From Sphaerolaimus hirsutus (Eukaryota; Nematoda; Chromadorea; Monhysterida; Sphaerolaimidae), in NCBI GenBank assembly GCA_964036195.1, contig OZ038460.1, positions 4,405,504 to 4,469,503 on the forward strand: 64,000 bases of DNA. Direction: 5' to 3'. The stretch's first letter is position 1; the number at the start of each line of letters is the position of its first letter. The position numbers were made by a program, and so were the translations under genes. The notes beneath the pieces were generated by a model. That model made no database searches, was not told the origin of the DNA, and saw only the letters and a list, made by a program, of their open reading frames with translations. This document shows positions 24,713 to 35,589 of the stretch, one piece after another.

Positions 24713-27700
24713 GTGGGTTTTTTGTTTTGGGTATTTTTGTAATTTCTTGGGAGGTACGAAGTTCCCGTCAAGTGACGAATTTGGTTATGTTTTGAATTGG
24801 CGATAATTTTTACTACATGTTATCAGTACTATGGCGGGCATCTGAAGCTTGACATCCCGCTGTATGCTGGGATTTTTTCACTTGAAGGTCACTGGCAGGA
24901 AAAGTTCAGAACAATGATGCCAAAAATTCAGCGGTCTGAAAACGGAATCAGAAAGATTTTGCACTTCCTGGAATTCGGAAACAGGAAATTTAAAAATTGC
25001 ACTTACCGGAAATCGGGAAAATAAATACCTAGGTAAATAGAATGCTCAGAGACATGATCGCGGCAAGCTATTTAGGTACGCACTTGCAGAGTCTACAGTT
25101 CCAAAGTGCCCTCTGAACAGTTTTGCAAAAAAGCAACCCTACCCCTCGCAGCCTCAATCAACCTAACAATCGAAGCTACATTCCTCGGAGTAACCTACCT
25201 AATCCCAGTCCACTTTACCCAACTATCCCCAACCCCCTCACCCCCCTTCTCCCTACCCCCAAAATCGGACCGCATGCGCATAGTCACTCTGAAAACGACG
25301 TTCAGCGAGCAGTTCAGCGTGTACTTCACCATCCTGATGGTGGTGTTCGTGGTGGTGAACACGTTCATGATGGGCACCCAGTTGCAGTGGGCGGCCATTG
25401 TGCATTCGGCCAGGAAGCCTGTAGGGCCGGTTATTGGATTTGTGTGCCAGTTTGGATTGATGCCTTTGGTGGGTCTGGGGCAGGGGTCTCCTAGGGGGGG
25501 GGGCTGCCCCCCCCCCAAATCTGCCAGCTATCTATCTATCCCCGGGGCCGCTCAGCTATCTATCTATCCCGAGGCAAAATTTTTGGCTACTACCCCCAAA
25601 GACCCCCTCCCCACAAACCGCTCAGCTATCTATCTATCTGGAGTGGCTTTTGAGAAATTTTGCCCCAATTTTCGCACCTTTTTATAGTTTTTTACCTTCA
25701 AAATCGTGCTCTCCGGCTATATGCATGGTTATATGCCTGTTTTTAGCCATTTTAAACCTACTTTTGGCCACTTTTAACCGATTATTGGCGATTTTTTCCC
25801 CTTTCGGCTTTCTATGCACTGATTTTGACCGTTCAGCACTTAAAATGATCGGAACGACCTGTAGATTCCATTTTTGATGTCGGATTAGTGATGTCTAGGG
25901 TGTCAAAAAAATTTTTTTACGGAAAACGGAAACGGAAACGGAAAAATTTTTTCAGCGGCCGGAAAACGGAACGGAAAACGGAAAAAAATTTGCTCTTGGC
26001 GGAAAACGGAAACGGAAACGGAAAAAAATTTCAGAACGGAAACGGAAACGGAAAAAAATTTCAGCGGCCGGAAAACGGAAAAAGAGGCCGGAAAAACGGA
26101 AACGGAAAAATCAAATTTGCACGGAAATGGAAAAACTTGCTGAAATTTTGCTGGAAAACAGATAAAATTGGCTGAAATTTTGCTGGAACTGGAAAAAATT
26201 TGCCGTAATTTTGCTGGAAACAGAAATTTTTTTTACATCATTGACAATCTGCATGAATTTTTACCAGTTTGGCTGATCAGAAAACAGAAAGTTGAGCCAG
26301 AATAAGGTAAAATGAGGCGGAAAAATGGAAAATTGAGGCAGAAAATGGAAAAAGGGCAGAAAAACTGGAAATTGAGGCGGAAAACGGAAAAAAAGGCGGA
26401 AAAACTGAAAATTTAGCCGGAAAACGGAAAATGAGCGGGAAAAACGGAAACGGAAAAAAATGTTGCCGGAAAACGGAACGGAAAACGGAAAAAAAATTTC
26501 AGCAGCCGGAAAACGGAACGGAAAACGGAAAAAATTTGCCTGCCGGAAACGGAAAACGGAAATTTGACACCCTAGTGATGTCTAAATCCCTTATGCCGAT
26601 TTGACCCGGTTTTTAAACGCGAAAAATACATTTTTCTCAACATGCTATCGTATACCTTAGACCACGAGAAGTAGTATACCAAAAAAAATGAGTTCAATAT
26701 CTCTTTCCAATCAAAAGTTATAGCACTTCAAACTTTTCCCTCCCATCCACATAAATCACTGCATGAAGAATGATGCACACAAATTCAAAAGTTCATATCT
26801 CGACCATTTCTTGCCGATTTTCGTCAATGAACACTTAAAATGATCAGAATAACCGGAAGATTTGATTTTATTTGTCAATCAATCCATATATTCAATGAGA
26901 TTTCTCATACAATAAAATAATGCGAATTCTTGTGTGTAATTATCATGGTGAAATAATATATAAATGAATTGACAATGAAAATGAAATCTTCAGGTTATTC
27001 TGATCATTTTAAGTGTTCATTGACACAAATCGGCCAAGAAATGGTCGAGATATGAACTTTTGAACTTGCGTGCATCGTTCTTCATGATGTGATTTATGTG
27101 GATGGAGGGAAAAGTTTGAACTGCTATAACTTTTGATTGGAAAGAGATATTGAACTCATTCTTTTGGTATACTATTTCTCGTGGTCTAAGGTATACGATA
27201 GCATGTTCAGAAAAATTTATTTTTCGCGTTTAAAAACCGGGTCAAATCGGCAAAGGAATTTAGACATCACTAATCCGACATCAAAAATGGAATCTACAGG
27301 TCGTTCCGATCATTTAACTGCTGAACGATTAAAATCGGCCTGGAAATTACCGAAGGCCCCGACATACTAGAACAGCATCAAAATCGGCCAATGTAAACAC
27401 CTTCTCGGACAAGTTCACCATCCATTTTTTTATTTCACTTCGAATGCAATATCTCCGTCCATGGGGGTGTTATAAAGCTGAAACTTTGTATGTATAAAGT
27501 TGTAAGACCCCTCTACTCCCCAACAATGGGGGAGGTGCGGCGACTCACTACAGGGTGGGTCGCGCAATATGCAACAATTTTTTGGCGTTTTTGGTGTCCC
27601 AAACAAGTTCACCACCCACTTGATTGGCTACAATACGAGAGCCATATCTCCAGCTGTGATGGCGGTATAAAGCTGAAATTTGAGGGATGTCTTGCCAACA

Positions 27701-30700
27701 ACCTCTCTCATAATACACCAGTGGGGCGGCTGCCAACGACCCACTGGTGTATTATGAGAGAGGTTGTTGGCAAGACATCCCTCAAATTTCAGCTTTATAC
27801 CGCCATCACAGCTGGAGATATGGCGCTCGTATTGTAGCCAATCAAGTGGGTGGTGAACTTGTTGGGGACACCAAAAACGCCAAAAAATATTGTTGCATAT
27901 AGGGCGACCCACCCTGTAGTGAGTCGCCGCACCTTCCCCCATTGTTGGGGAGTAAGGGGGTCTTACAACTTTATATATACAAAGTTTCAGCCTTATAACA
28001 CCCCCATGGACGGAGATATTGCATTCGAAGTGAAATAAAAAATGGGTGGTGAACTTGTCCGGGAAGGTGTTTACGATGGAATGGGAGGAGACGAAAGTCT
28101 GGAGACCCCTCCCCCCCTAAAATTCCACCCTCGATTTATTCTATGCCCATGGGGCACCGGTGCCCCGATACCAACACCGATGCTTTAATCCGTAGTAGCT
28201 TCTAGTAGGTTCTTTTATCAGTTCCAGTAGGAGGGTGGGAAAAAATCTATTTTTGTCTATTCTTGTGCTCTAGGCAATAATGCACGATTTTTTAAAATGG
28301 AAACTTTTGGTGGGTGATTTTGGTAATGTTTCTCTCTCCAAAATGTCTGATTATCTCAACAATTGTGTCATAAGCACCAGGTATATTTCACATTGAACAC
28401 CCTGCCATTTTTAAAAATACCTTCCCCCCATTTCAGCTAGCATTTGGCTGGTCTTTCCTGATCCCCGACGAATACACTGGCCTTCGGCTCGGCTTTTTTG
28501 CAGTCGGCTGCTCGCCGGGCGGCGGCGCCAGCAACTTTTGGACCATTTTATTGGATGGAAATTTGGATTTGTCTGTTACGATGACGTGTATATCCAATTT
28601 TGCTGCTCTTGGTTGGTGGTGTTTTTGTTAGGTCTTTACTGGCGCGGAGTTTTTCAAATTGCGCGAAAAGCGTGATTGTTTTATCAATTTTATGTTGACA
28701 GTGTGGTTTTACAAAAACCCCTCCCGCGATTAACCCCCTCAAAATTTACACTATAAAAAACACCAGGTGTATTCCCAGGAAATAGGGCATATTTCACACC
28801 GGGTGCATTTGGTCCTGTTAACGTCGGGTACTTTTCCCACAAATCTCAATTAACCCCCCCCCCCCCCCCAGCCACGATGCCCTTCTGGCTGTACACTCTG
28901 GGCAGTTACTTTTTCCGCGGCACGGTGACCTTGCCATTTCTGAACATTGTCACCTCGCTGTTGGCTCTGATAATTCCCGCCGGATGTGGGTTTCTGTTTG
29001 GCCACATGAAGCCCAAGGTGGTGCCCACCATGAAGCGCTACATCAAGATCATCACGCTGGTGCCAGTCTCGGACCCTGTAAAGTGCCCTGGAAAATGTCA
29101 AGTGTCAAAAGTCATGTAAAATTCCCTGGAACCCACGTTTGCAATTTTCCACGGCATTTTATGTCTTTTAACACTTTGCATGACACTTGACATTTTACAT
29201 TGCATTTTACAGGGTTTGAGACTGCCCCCTGGTTGTCCTGTTCATCGTGATCTCGGTGTCTTCGATTGCAAATTGGTATATATTCTTGCTGTTGAGATGG
29301 TACACTATTGTGCCGGGCTTCCTGTTGACGTATAGTGGATATATTTTGGCTTTTTCTGCTGCTAAGGTTGGTTGGATTTTTGGGTCTTCATGTTTTTTAA
29401 AAATTTGCTTTGCGTGAGACGCTAAAGCTATCTCTTTATTCAGTTTGCAGTAGTCTGTCCTGTTTTCTGTTATGTATTTATTCACTAACGTGTCAAATGT
29501 ATTTTGGTTTCATTTTCATTCTCGCGTTTCCAAATTCATCTGTTTTGACAAGTTTTCATATAGAAAATATTATCATTAATTGGTATGATAAAAAGTATAA
29601 TTTGATAGATAAAATTGTTTGTGAAACTCTGTATCTGTCCTAAACTTATATTTTACAACAGAACTAAACTCCTCCAGCAATTATTTACTATGGGGAAAAA
29701 TATACAGGGGTGGGCACTTTCAGTTACCGCTGCAAAAACGCGATAGCTTGAGCTACGGTTGAGCTATCACAGTGAAATTTTAACACAATAGAGTAGACTC
29801 CATAGGACACCTGTTCTGAAGTTTGCAACCCGAACGGCCACATTTTGGGTGAGTTATGAAGATTACAGGTTTTTATCCCCCAATGGACTTCTTACTCCGG
29901 GGGATGATATAGCCCTCGAGGACTACATCAGCCCGAGGACTACTTCGACCCGACTTTTATAACGTGGGATGATGTAGTCCTCCATACAAAATAGTAATAA
30001 ATAGTAAATTGAGTGGGATTACTTCAACCCGCATGCACGATTCACATGATTGGGCGCGTCTGTTCGTTCGCGGTTATAAATTATAGACTGTGTGTGTGTG
30101 TGTCTGTGCGATGCGCGTCCCTACATACGTATATCGGGTGTTTGCGCCGCGCCTGTCTGTCAATCAATTTGAAGTATTGGTTGGACTGGCTGTTTTATCG
30201 TCCGTGGACAGGCGGTTTGATCGTCGGTGGTGTATTAACGGTTTGTCTGCCATGATTTGCACCCATTTCCTTGTCATCACAATTTGATTCGTGAAGATGC
30301 AATCGTTCTTGGTGTATTAACGGTTTGTCTGCTATGATTTCCACCCATTTCTTTGTCATCGCAATTTGATTTGTGAAGACGCATGATGCATGAAGTATTA
30401 ATCTTGTTCACTGCTGTTAAATAGTTCATGCTACGGTATACATTATGCATAATTGTAGAATAGATTGCGTGTTTGCGCCCAAGCCTAAGCCTGTATGAGG
30501 ACTATATCAACCCATATATATATATATATATGTATATACGTAACGTAATCCCTATAGTGTGCGTTACATTGACCCGCGGCACGCGGCCTTGCTTTACATT
30601 GACCCGTTGCCCGCGACCCAGGGCATCTGTTCTGCCGCGTTGACAATCGATTGCGTACGCGCATGTACATTACACACAGGTATTAGGTAAGCCTAAGCCC

Positions 30701-33700
30701 AAGCATTTGTGCACAATTCGGCAGATACAATTATCGTTCTCTGCTCGAACCTAAGCCTAAGTGTTTTCTCACAAAATGCATTGGCGTTGTGTTATATTGA
30801 CCTTTTGCCCGTGTTGCATAGTTATTCTGTCCGTGTCGCATAGCCTTTTTGTAGGTGGTATAATAACGTTTTGTATGTTTTATATTATTTATTATTAATG
30901 ATTGAAATGATGATGGCAAACACTCTGGAAAATGTATTAAAATTTTTAAGTGCGTGGCCACGCTTAACCTTTACATTGTAGAATAGACAATGCACACGCA
31001 ATCAGTTCTCAACGCCCAGAACAGATTCCCCTGTGTAGCGGGCAACGTGTCAATGTAGAGGTAAAGCGTGGCCGCGCACTTAAAAATTTTAATACATTTT
31101 CCAGAGTGTTTGCCATCATCACCTCAATCATTAATAATAAATAATAAAAAACATACAAAACGTTATTATACCACCTACAAAAAGGCTATGCGACACGGAC
31201 AGAATAACTATGCAACACGGGCAAAACGTCATTATAACACTATAACATTTTTAATGCCAAAGCATTTTGTGAGAAAACACTTAGGCCTAGGTTTCGAATT
31301 GATTGACATAACTATAATTGACTGGCCGTTTTACCGTATTCCACGGATATTAACAGTGATTAAGATTAATAGTTCACGCGTCTTCACAAATTTAATCGTG
31401 ATGACAAGGAAATGATGCCCCAATCATAAATAATAAACCACAGATAAAAAAGACAATGCAATACGTAAGATGCAAGCAAGATAATTGTAGGCATAGGCCT
31501 AGGCATAGGTGCAAACACGCAATCTATTCTACAATTATGCATTACTCACAATGTATACCAGTTGCATGTAATGCACACGCAATCGATTCTCAACACCCAG
31601 AACAGATTCCCCTGTGTAGCGGGCAACGTGTCAATGTAAAGGTAAAGCGTGGCCGCGCACTTAAAAATTTTAATACTTTTTCCAGAGGGTTTGCCATCGT
31701 CACCCCAATCATTAATAATCGGTAATATAAAACATACAAAACGTTATTATACCACATACAAAAAGGCTATGCGAAACTATGCAACACGGGCAAAACGTCA
31801 TTATAACACTATAACATTTTTAACGCCAAAGCATTTTGTGAGAAAACACTTAGGCCCAGGTTCGAATTGATTGACAGAACGATAATGGACTGGCCGTTTT
31901 ACCGTATTCCACGGATATTAACAGTGATTAAGATTAATAGGATAAATCAAGGGTGGCATTTGAGGGGGGGGTCACCGGTTTTTGGTGTCGTCCCATTCTG
32001 TCGTACATTGGCCGATCTTGATGCCCTTTGCTTATGTTGGGGTGTGGGGTCGGGGCTACAACCAAATTCGTCTTCTTTCTTGAATAGTCCCCCAGTCCCG
32101 AGATAAGGGTGGTCAAGTCACAAAATTACACTAAAAACTGTGTTCCAGAACTCACCCAAAATGTGGTCGCTTGAGTTGCAAACTACAGAATAGGTGTCCT
32201 ATGGAGTCTACTCTATTGTGTAAAAATTTCACTGTGATAGCTCAACCGTAGCTCAAGCTATCGCGTTTTTCCAGCGTTAACTGAAAATTCCCACCCCTGT
32301 ACTTTTTGTTTATTTTTTCAAATGAGGTTTTGTAGAATTCAATGCAAACTGTGCAGTCAGTTGACATGCAGCAATACTGTACTAGTATTTACATCAATCA
32401 TGACAATCATTCAAATCATCACAACCACCATAATTTTGGCAGCTTTTGCGCCGCGACGACCGCGACGCGCGCACGATTATGGTGGAAACTGGCATTCAAA
32501 ATGGCGGCGTGGCCATTTTACTGGTGCAGTTGTCACTCGAGGCACCCTACAGGGATATGGCCATTGTTATGCCTGTAAGTTCGGCGGGTTACGGTAGAGT
32601 GTGCCAGGGGTCTCCAGGATTTTTACCCTTGTGCCCTGTGGAGGTTAGATTGACTGCAAATCGTTTCCCCGGGGGGGGTTCTGGGTGGTTACGGTTTGAG
32701 GCTTTTTAAGGTGTAAAAAGCGGCTGACCAATTCTGTGCAGGGTATGGTTGCCAAAAAATGGCCTAGTGCTAGATAGATAAGTGAGTGAAGTCTGGGATA
32801 GATATAGATAGTCAGCTGACTAGAAACCCCCCATTGGAGACCCCTGTACAGTGGAGTTTTATTTGGGCGGTTACGGTAGTATGATTGGTATAATCTCCTC
32901 GATTGGCAGGTTTGATGTGCAGAGTTTTACTATGTGCACTTACAGATTAGGTGCTCATTATTTTCGTCAGCGGTGCGTGACGTAAATAACTGTATAACAT
33001 TGCAATGCACAGATAATTTGGCGATCAATGTTGATTTTGGTTTTCGTTCTTTTTTCGCACTTTTTCATGCTGTCTGTATGATGTCTTTAGTCTTAACAAA
33101 AGTAGCATAAATACGTAACTAAAATAATATTTATTACATTTTCGGTAATCACCCTCAATCTACTCCCTTTAAAAAAACTTGCGGCGATAGACGGTGCAGT
33201 ATTGTGCCTACACACACTAGTTTTCACCGTGACGTCGTGTGAAAACAGAACTTTTTCAAATGCAGATTAACGAACACGGTTGAATGATTTAATTTGATTT
33301 AAATTTGAATTAAAATGAATGAAAGTTAAAATTTGAAAACTAAAACACATAGTATACAATAAGAGTACGTAGGCTGTATGTCGCGATGTCGCCATTTCAG
33401 TTTTCACATCAGTCACGGTGAAAACTAGTGTGTGTAGGGCCATTTTTCCACATTTACCGGTACGGTACGTTAAATTTCACCACCCTACCGCCAAATCCTC
33501 ACTCGGTTAGGGTTGGCCGATGTTTTTTTAAACGTTTTTTTTTTAACGTTTTTTTTTTTTTAAAAACATGACGTCTGAAATGTTTGTTTTTTAAAAAAAC
33601 ATCGACCGAAATTTTTAGTACTAAGCACTAGGTATTTTGCAAAATTTTTGCGCGCACAAATTAACATTGGTGGTTGTTTTCATTGGTTTTGTGGCATTTT

Positions 33701-35077
33701 TAGTATCAAAGTATCCATTTCTATGTGCTACCATGGGTTAATTGAGGTAATGTGCTTCCATGTACCTCAACAGTGTGTAACTTCACTCCAAAAGTAACAA
33801 CCTCCTTTTATAACCTTGTTTGATCACTATTCTGTGCCAAATTTTACCTGAAGTCACGAACATTCGACTATAAGGCGATATACAAACGATATGTCGACGA
33901 AAAATGAATATTTTTGACACAAATCACCACTTATAATGCTATCCCATGGCTCCACAGCCATTATATGGTCATATATAACATCACAGAGTATTGCCACTGT
34001 CTGATATACCTATATATGTTGACACAAGGTCATATCTGGGAGCTTTAAAAAAAAAACGTTTTTTATTAAAAAAAAACGTTTTTTTTTAAAAAACATCGAG
34101 TTAAAAAAAAATGTTTTTTTTCCAACCCTACTCTCAGTCACTGTATTTCATCAATTTTGTGTCGGAACTATTCGCCGTTCCCACGCATCGGTCACATGAA
34201 TGGGCCCAGTGCGAAACCATGCGTTTTCAAACAATTAATTTGGCGTTCTTCGCGCTGCATATAAATAAATAAACCTCAAATAAATGCGTGTGGGAGGATA
34301 CGTGAAACCAATTCAGGGACCATATCTACCTACCTATTTTATTAAAATAAGTACTGAATTTTTTAATAATAATATAAATTGTATATAAAATTGCCAAGCG
34401 TGTGCCCATCCCGCAAGTTTTCGTGTGTCTAGACGGGTCAAAAATTGTATGAAAACCGGTGGTAAATTTATCAACCTGAAAAGTCAATTTATCAAATCAG
34501 TGGTAAGTAGATTATGAGTGACGAGTACTTCGTTTACAAATGTATTTGTTTGTGTTTACTTGTCGCTTGACTTAACCACTTAAAATACTGTCTACATAAG
34601 TCTTCATGTCACTGCATGTCTACAATAGCTACCTACTTTATGAATTGGTTTCAATGAACATAATGGTGTGGGAAAGAACATAATGGTTCACCCAGATGCC
34701 AATCCCACAAGCGGATAAGTGCCATTAAAAGTGGCAAGTGTTTAATCAAGTGTTAAGCGAATTTCTGAACATGTGAATTTCTCAATGCCAATTGTACCCC
34801 TGCTCAGACGCCTCATTTCAGCCCCAAACATCCACCAAATAATTCAAATACCCCACCCACCCCCCCAATCCAGGTGAGCGTAATGATGTTCGCCTCCCTC
34901 CCACTCTGGATTTGGCTGGGCATACGTTCGTGCCGCCGCCGCTGCTGCCCCGACGACACGGACAAGGTGGCGCCCATGACCGACTCTGTCGGGCTGCCCG
35001 ACAAATCGGGCACGGCGGGTGGGGATGGGCAGGTGAAGGGGCTGTCGGGCGGGGATGTTGGTGTGGAGGGGAGATGA
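24331..35077 (+). CDS. SLC10-family (sodium/bile-acid cotransporter-like) transporter, 7 exons
   Basis: Multi-pass membrane transporter of the SLC10 family, which couples sodium to bile-acid or sulfated-steroid type solutes; the true substrate cannot be told from sequence. Joined exons give about 520 residues: signal peptide, extracellular domain, then the SLC10 core. Diagnostic motifs are 'GPVIGFVCQFGLMPL', 'GCSPGGGASNFW' and 'ETGIQNGGVAI', the conserved segments around the substrate cavity. The long N-terminal ectodomain resembles the P3/SLC10A3-5-like branch, a tentative subfamily call. Exon phases agree at every junction except exon 4/5, where a MITE forms the intron and the reading frame is off by one in this assembly. 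Tail-to-tail with ESRP. Confidence 0.9.
25152..25468 (+). CDS. SLC10 exon 2: end of ectodomain, first membrane segments
   Basis: The acceptor CCCTCGCAG|CC restores phase with exon 1. It encodes 'INLTIEATFLGVTYL', a serine/proline-rich linker, then 'FSVYFTILMVVFVVVNTFMM' (membrane helix) and 'RKPVGPVIGFVCQFGLMPL', the SLC10 signature region. The donor TTG|GTGGGT lies only about 10 bp before a CAGGGGTCTC-type element. Confidence 0.85.
25896..26574. mobile_element. hAT-type element with GGAAAACGG arrays, nested
   Basis: Starts TAGGGTGTCAAA and ends TTTGACACCCTA, with an exact 8-bp target duplication GTGATGTC (25,888-25,895 and 26,575-26,582). Almost the whole 679 bp is a degenerate array of 'gccggaaaacggaaacgg'. 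It interrupts the left arm of a palindrome; the uninterrupted right arm at about 27,255-27,300 shows the empty site. Confidence 0.88.
27396..28072. repeat. near-perfect 0.68-kb palindrome
   Basis: Arms of about 330 bp starting 'acaccttctcggacaagttc' and ending with the inverse; the centre is near 27,733 with a spacer of only about 10-15 bp. Within each arm 'gcgactcactacagggtggg' and 'ttcaccacccacttgattgg' mark the inversion. This explains all open frames in the interval. Confidence 0.85.
28437..28611 (+). CDS. SLC10 exon 3: SPGGGASNFW core motif
   Basis: The acceptor is ATTTCAG|CTA in phase 0 and the donor CTTG|GTTGGT in phase 1. It encodes 'GFFAVGCSPGGGASNFW' followed by 'LDLSVTMTCISNFAAL', the most conserved SLC10 segment, including the sodium-site region. 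No other frame of this stretch resembles a known protein. Confidence 0.92.
28872..29077 (+). CDS. SLC10 exon 4: membrane helices
   Basis: The acceptor follows a long C tract (CCCCAG|CC). It encodes 'TLPFLNIVTSLLALIIPAGC' and 'HMKPKVVPTMKRYIKIITLV'. The 3' limit is given as the MITE-borne donor CCT|GTAAAG; ancestral coding probably ended at GTGCC (29,064). See exon 5 for the one-base frame problem. Confidence 0.75.
29065..29223. mobile_element. introner-like MITE forming SLC10 intron 4
   Basis: A 159-bp element with TIRs AGTCTC(GG)ACCCTGTAAA / TTTACAGGGT(TT)GAGACT and a 3-bp target duplication GCC (29,062-29,064 and 29,224-29,226). The left TIR contains a donor CCT|GTAAAG and the right TIR an acceptor TTTTACAG|GG. 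Splicing there would keep 13 + 11 bp of element plus the 3-bp duplication, 27 bp or nine codons. Members also occur at 45,710-45,891, 49,296-49,450 and 60,775-60,840, with partial copies near 6,930 and 62,625. Confidence 0.8.
29213..29366 (+). CDS. SLC10 exon 5: membrane helices
   Basis: The frame is certain from 29,223 on: 'PLVVLFIVISVSSIANWYIF' and 'IVPGFLLTYSGYILAFSAAK', then donor AAG|GTTGGT in phase 0. With the MITE-borne acceptor at 29,212 the reading frame meets exon 4 one base out. One C fewer in the C5 run at 29,225-29,229 would join both exons perfectly. The only alternative canonical pair in this frame (AAAT|GTCAAG with GAG|AC) would insert about a dozen odd residues. Confidence 0.65.
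29705..32299. mobile_element. 2.6-kb hAT-like element in SLC10 intron 5
   Basis: Ends CAGGGGTGGGCACTTTCAG and the inverse TGAAAATTCCCACCCCTG. The first and last about 150 bp are inverted copies of each other ('gatagcttgagctacggttg'). Inside, a unit of about 220 bp ('aatgattg..atgatggcaaac..tgcgtggcca' in one orientation) occurs three times: at 30,740-30,970 inverted, and at 31,050-31,300 and 31,630-31,870 direct. No transposase and no clear target duplication. Confidence 0.6.
32443..32574 (+). CDS. SLC10 exon 6: ETGIQN motif
   Basis: A 44-codon exon, phase 0 on both sides (TTGGCAG|CTT, CCT|GTAAGT). It encodes 'RTIMVETGIQNGGVAILLVQ' and 'LSLEAPYRDMAIVMP'. The E-T-G-x-Q-N segment is the second strong signature of the SLC10 family, near the substrate and sodium sites. 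Confidence 0.92.
33205..33443. repeat. CACACTAGTTTTCACC MITE
   Basis: Inverted ends 'gcctacacacactagttttc' and 'gaaaactagtgtgtgtaggg', in SLC10 intron 6. Subtype with TTTTCACC instead of TTGACATC after ACTAG. Confidence 0.65.
33508..34130. mobile_element. hAT-type element, AAAAAACG family, copy 2
   Basis: Same termini and interior as copy 1 but about 70 bp shorter inside. The 8-bp flanks CACTCGGT and CTCTCAGT match at six of eight positions, so this copy looks older. Lies in SLC10 intron 6. Confidence 0.8.
34874..35077 (+). CDS. SLC10 exon 7: last helix and cytosolic tail
   Basis: The acceptor is ATCCAG|GTG in phase 0. One hydrophobic segment (MMFASLPLWIWLGI) is followed by a Cys/Arg-rich juxtamembrane stretch and a glycine-rich tail ending in TGA. 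The tail is not conserved in the family. No clear polyadenylation signal was assigned. Confidence 0.8.
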   Translation: MSVMMFASLPLWIWLGIRSCRRRCCPDDTDKVAPMTDSVGLPDKSGTAGGDGQVKGLSGGDVGVEGR

Positions 35078-35316
35078 TTTTTGTGTTTGCATATTTATGT
35101 GGTTTTGATGGTTCAGTGGTGTTTTCTTTTGTGTGTTTTGGTTGTGAGAGCTTTTTTACCTGTTCTGAATGTTGTTTTTACGGTTTTTGGACTTTTTACG
35201 TAACTAATAGAAGGGCATTTGTTATGCAAGAAGAAACGGTTTTTTCGTGTAGAATATTTCGATACGCAAGCACTTTTTCTTTATATTTTACAGCGTTTGT
35301 GATAACTTTTTGGAAT

Positions 35317-35479
35317 GGCCCCACACACGCTAGTTGACATCGACACCAAATGTCAACTGGTTCCGTTCCTAATTCAAAGATTGCGTTTGAAAGTTGTTCG
35401 TCCACTCGTCAGCAAGCTTTGAATCGGGATCGGCACCAGTTGACATTTGGTGTCGATGTCAACTAGCGTGTGGGGGCCC
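35317..35479. repeat. CACGCTAGTTGACATCGACACC MITE
   Basis: Inverted ends of about 30 bp around 'cgctagttgacatcgacacc'. A near-identical copy is at 61,005-61,165. It lies about 240 bp past the SLC10 stop codon, so it could be in the 3' UTR. Confidence 0.75.
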
Positions 35480-35589
35480 AATGATTCGCACTGTAATCAG
35501 TTTTCGTGCCTTTGCGCCGTATCTGTTTGGCCATTTTGAATTAATTTCATCAATTTCTGTAAAAAAATTGATTTTCTATGATTTGATCT

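Larger units (their letters stand above)
25479..28110. mobile_element. large composite fold-back element in SLC10 intron 2
   Basis: Begins CAGGGGTCTCC, as other elements of this family do (58,988-60,204 has a proven 8-bp duplication), followed by 'cagctatctatctatcc' repeats. It contains two palindromes (about 25,815-27,345 and 27,396-28,072) and a nested hAT element. 'GGAGACCCCT' at about 28,100 may be the right end, but I found no matching target duplication, so the limits are tentative. Confidence 0.45.

Noticed and set aside
25888..26175. 95-codon Lys/Asn/Gly-rich frame
   Set aside because: Translation of the GGAAAACGG array in the hAT element.
27430..28038. Five frames with mirrored peptides (e.g. 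'HHPLDWLQYE', 'SHNTPVGR')
   Set aside because: Explained by the palindrome; no similarity to known proteins and no splice-site support.
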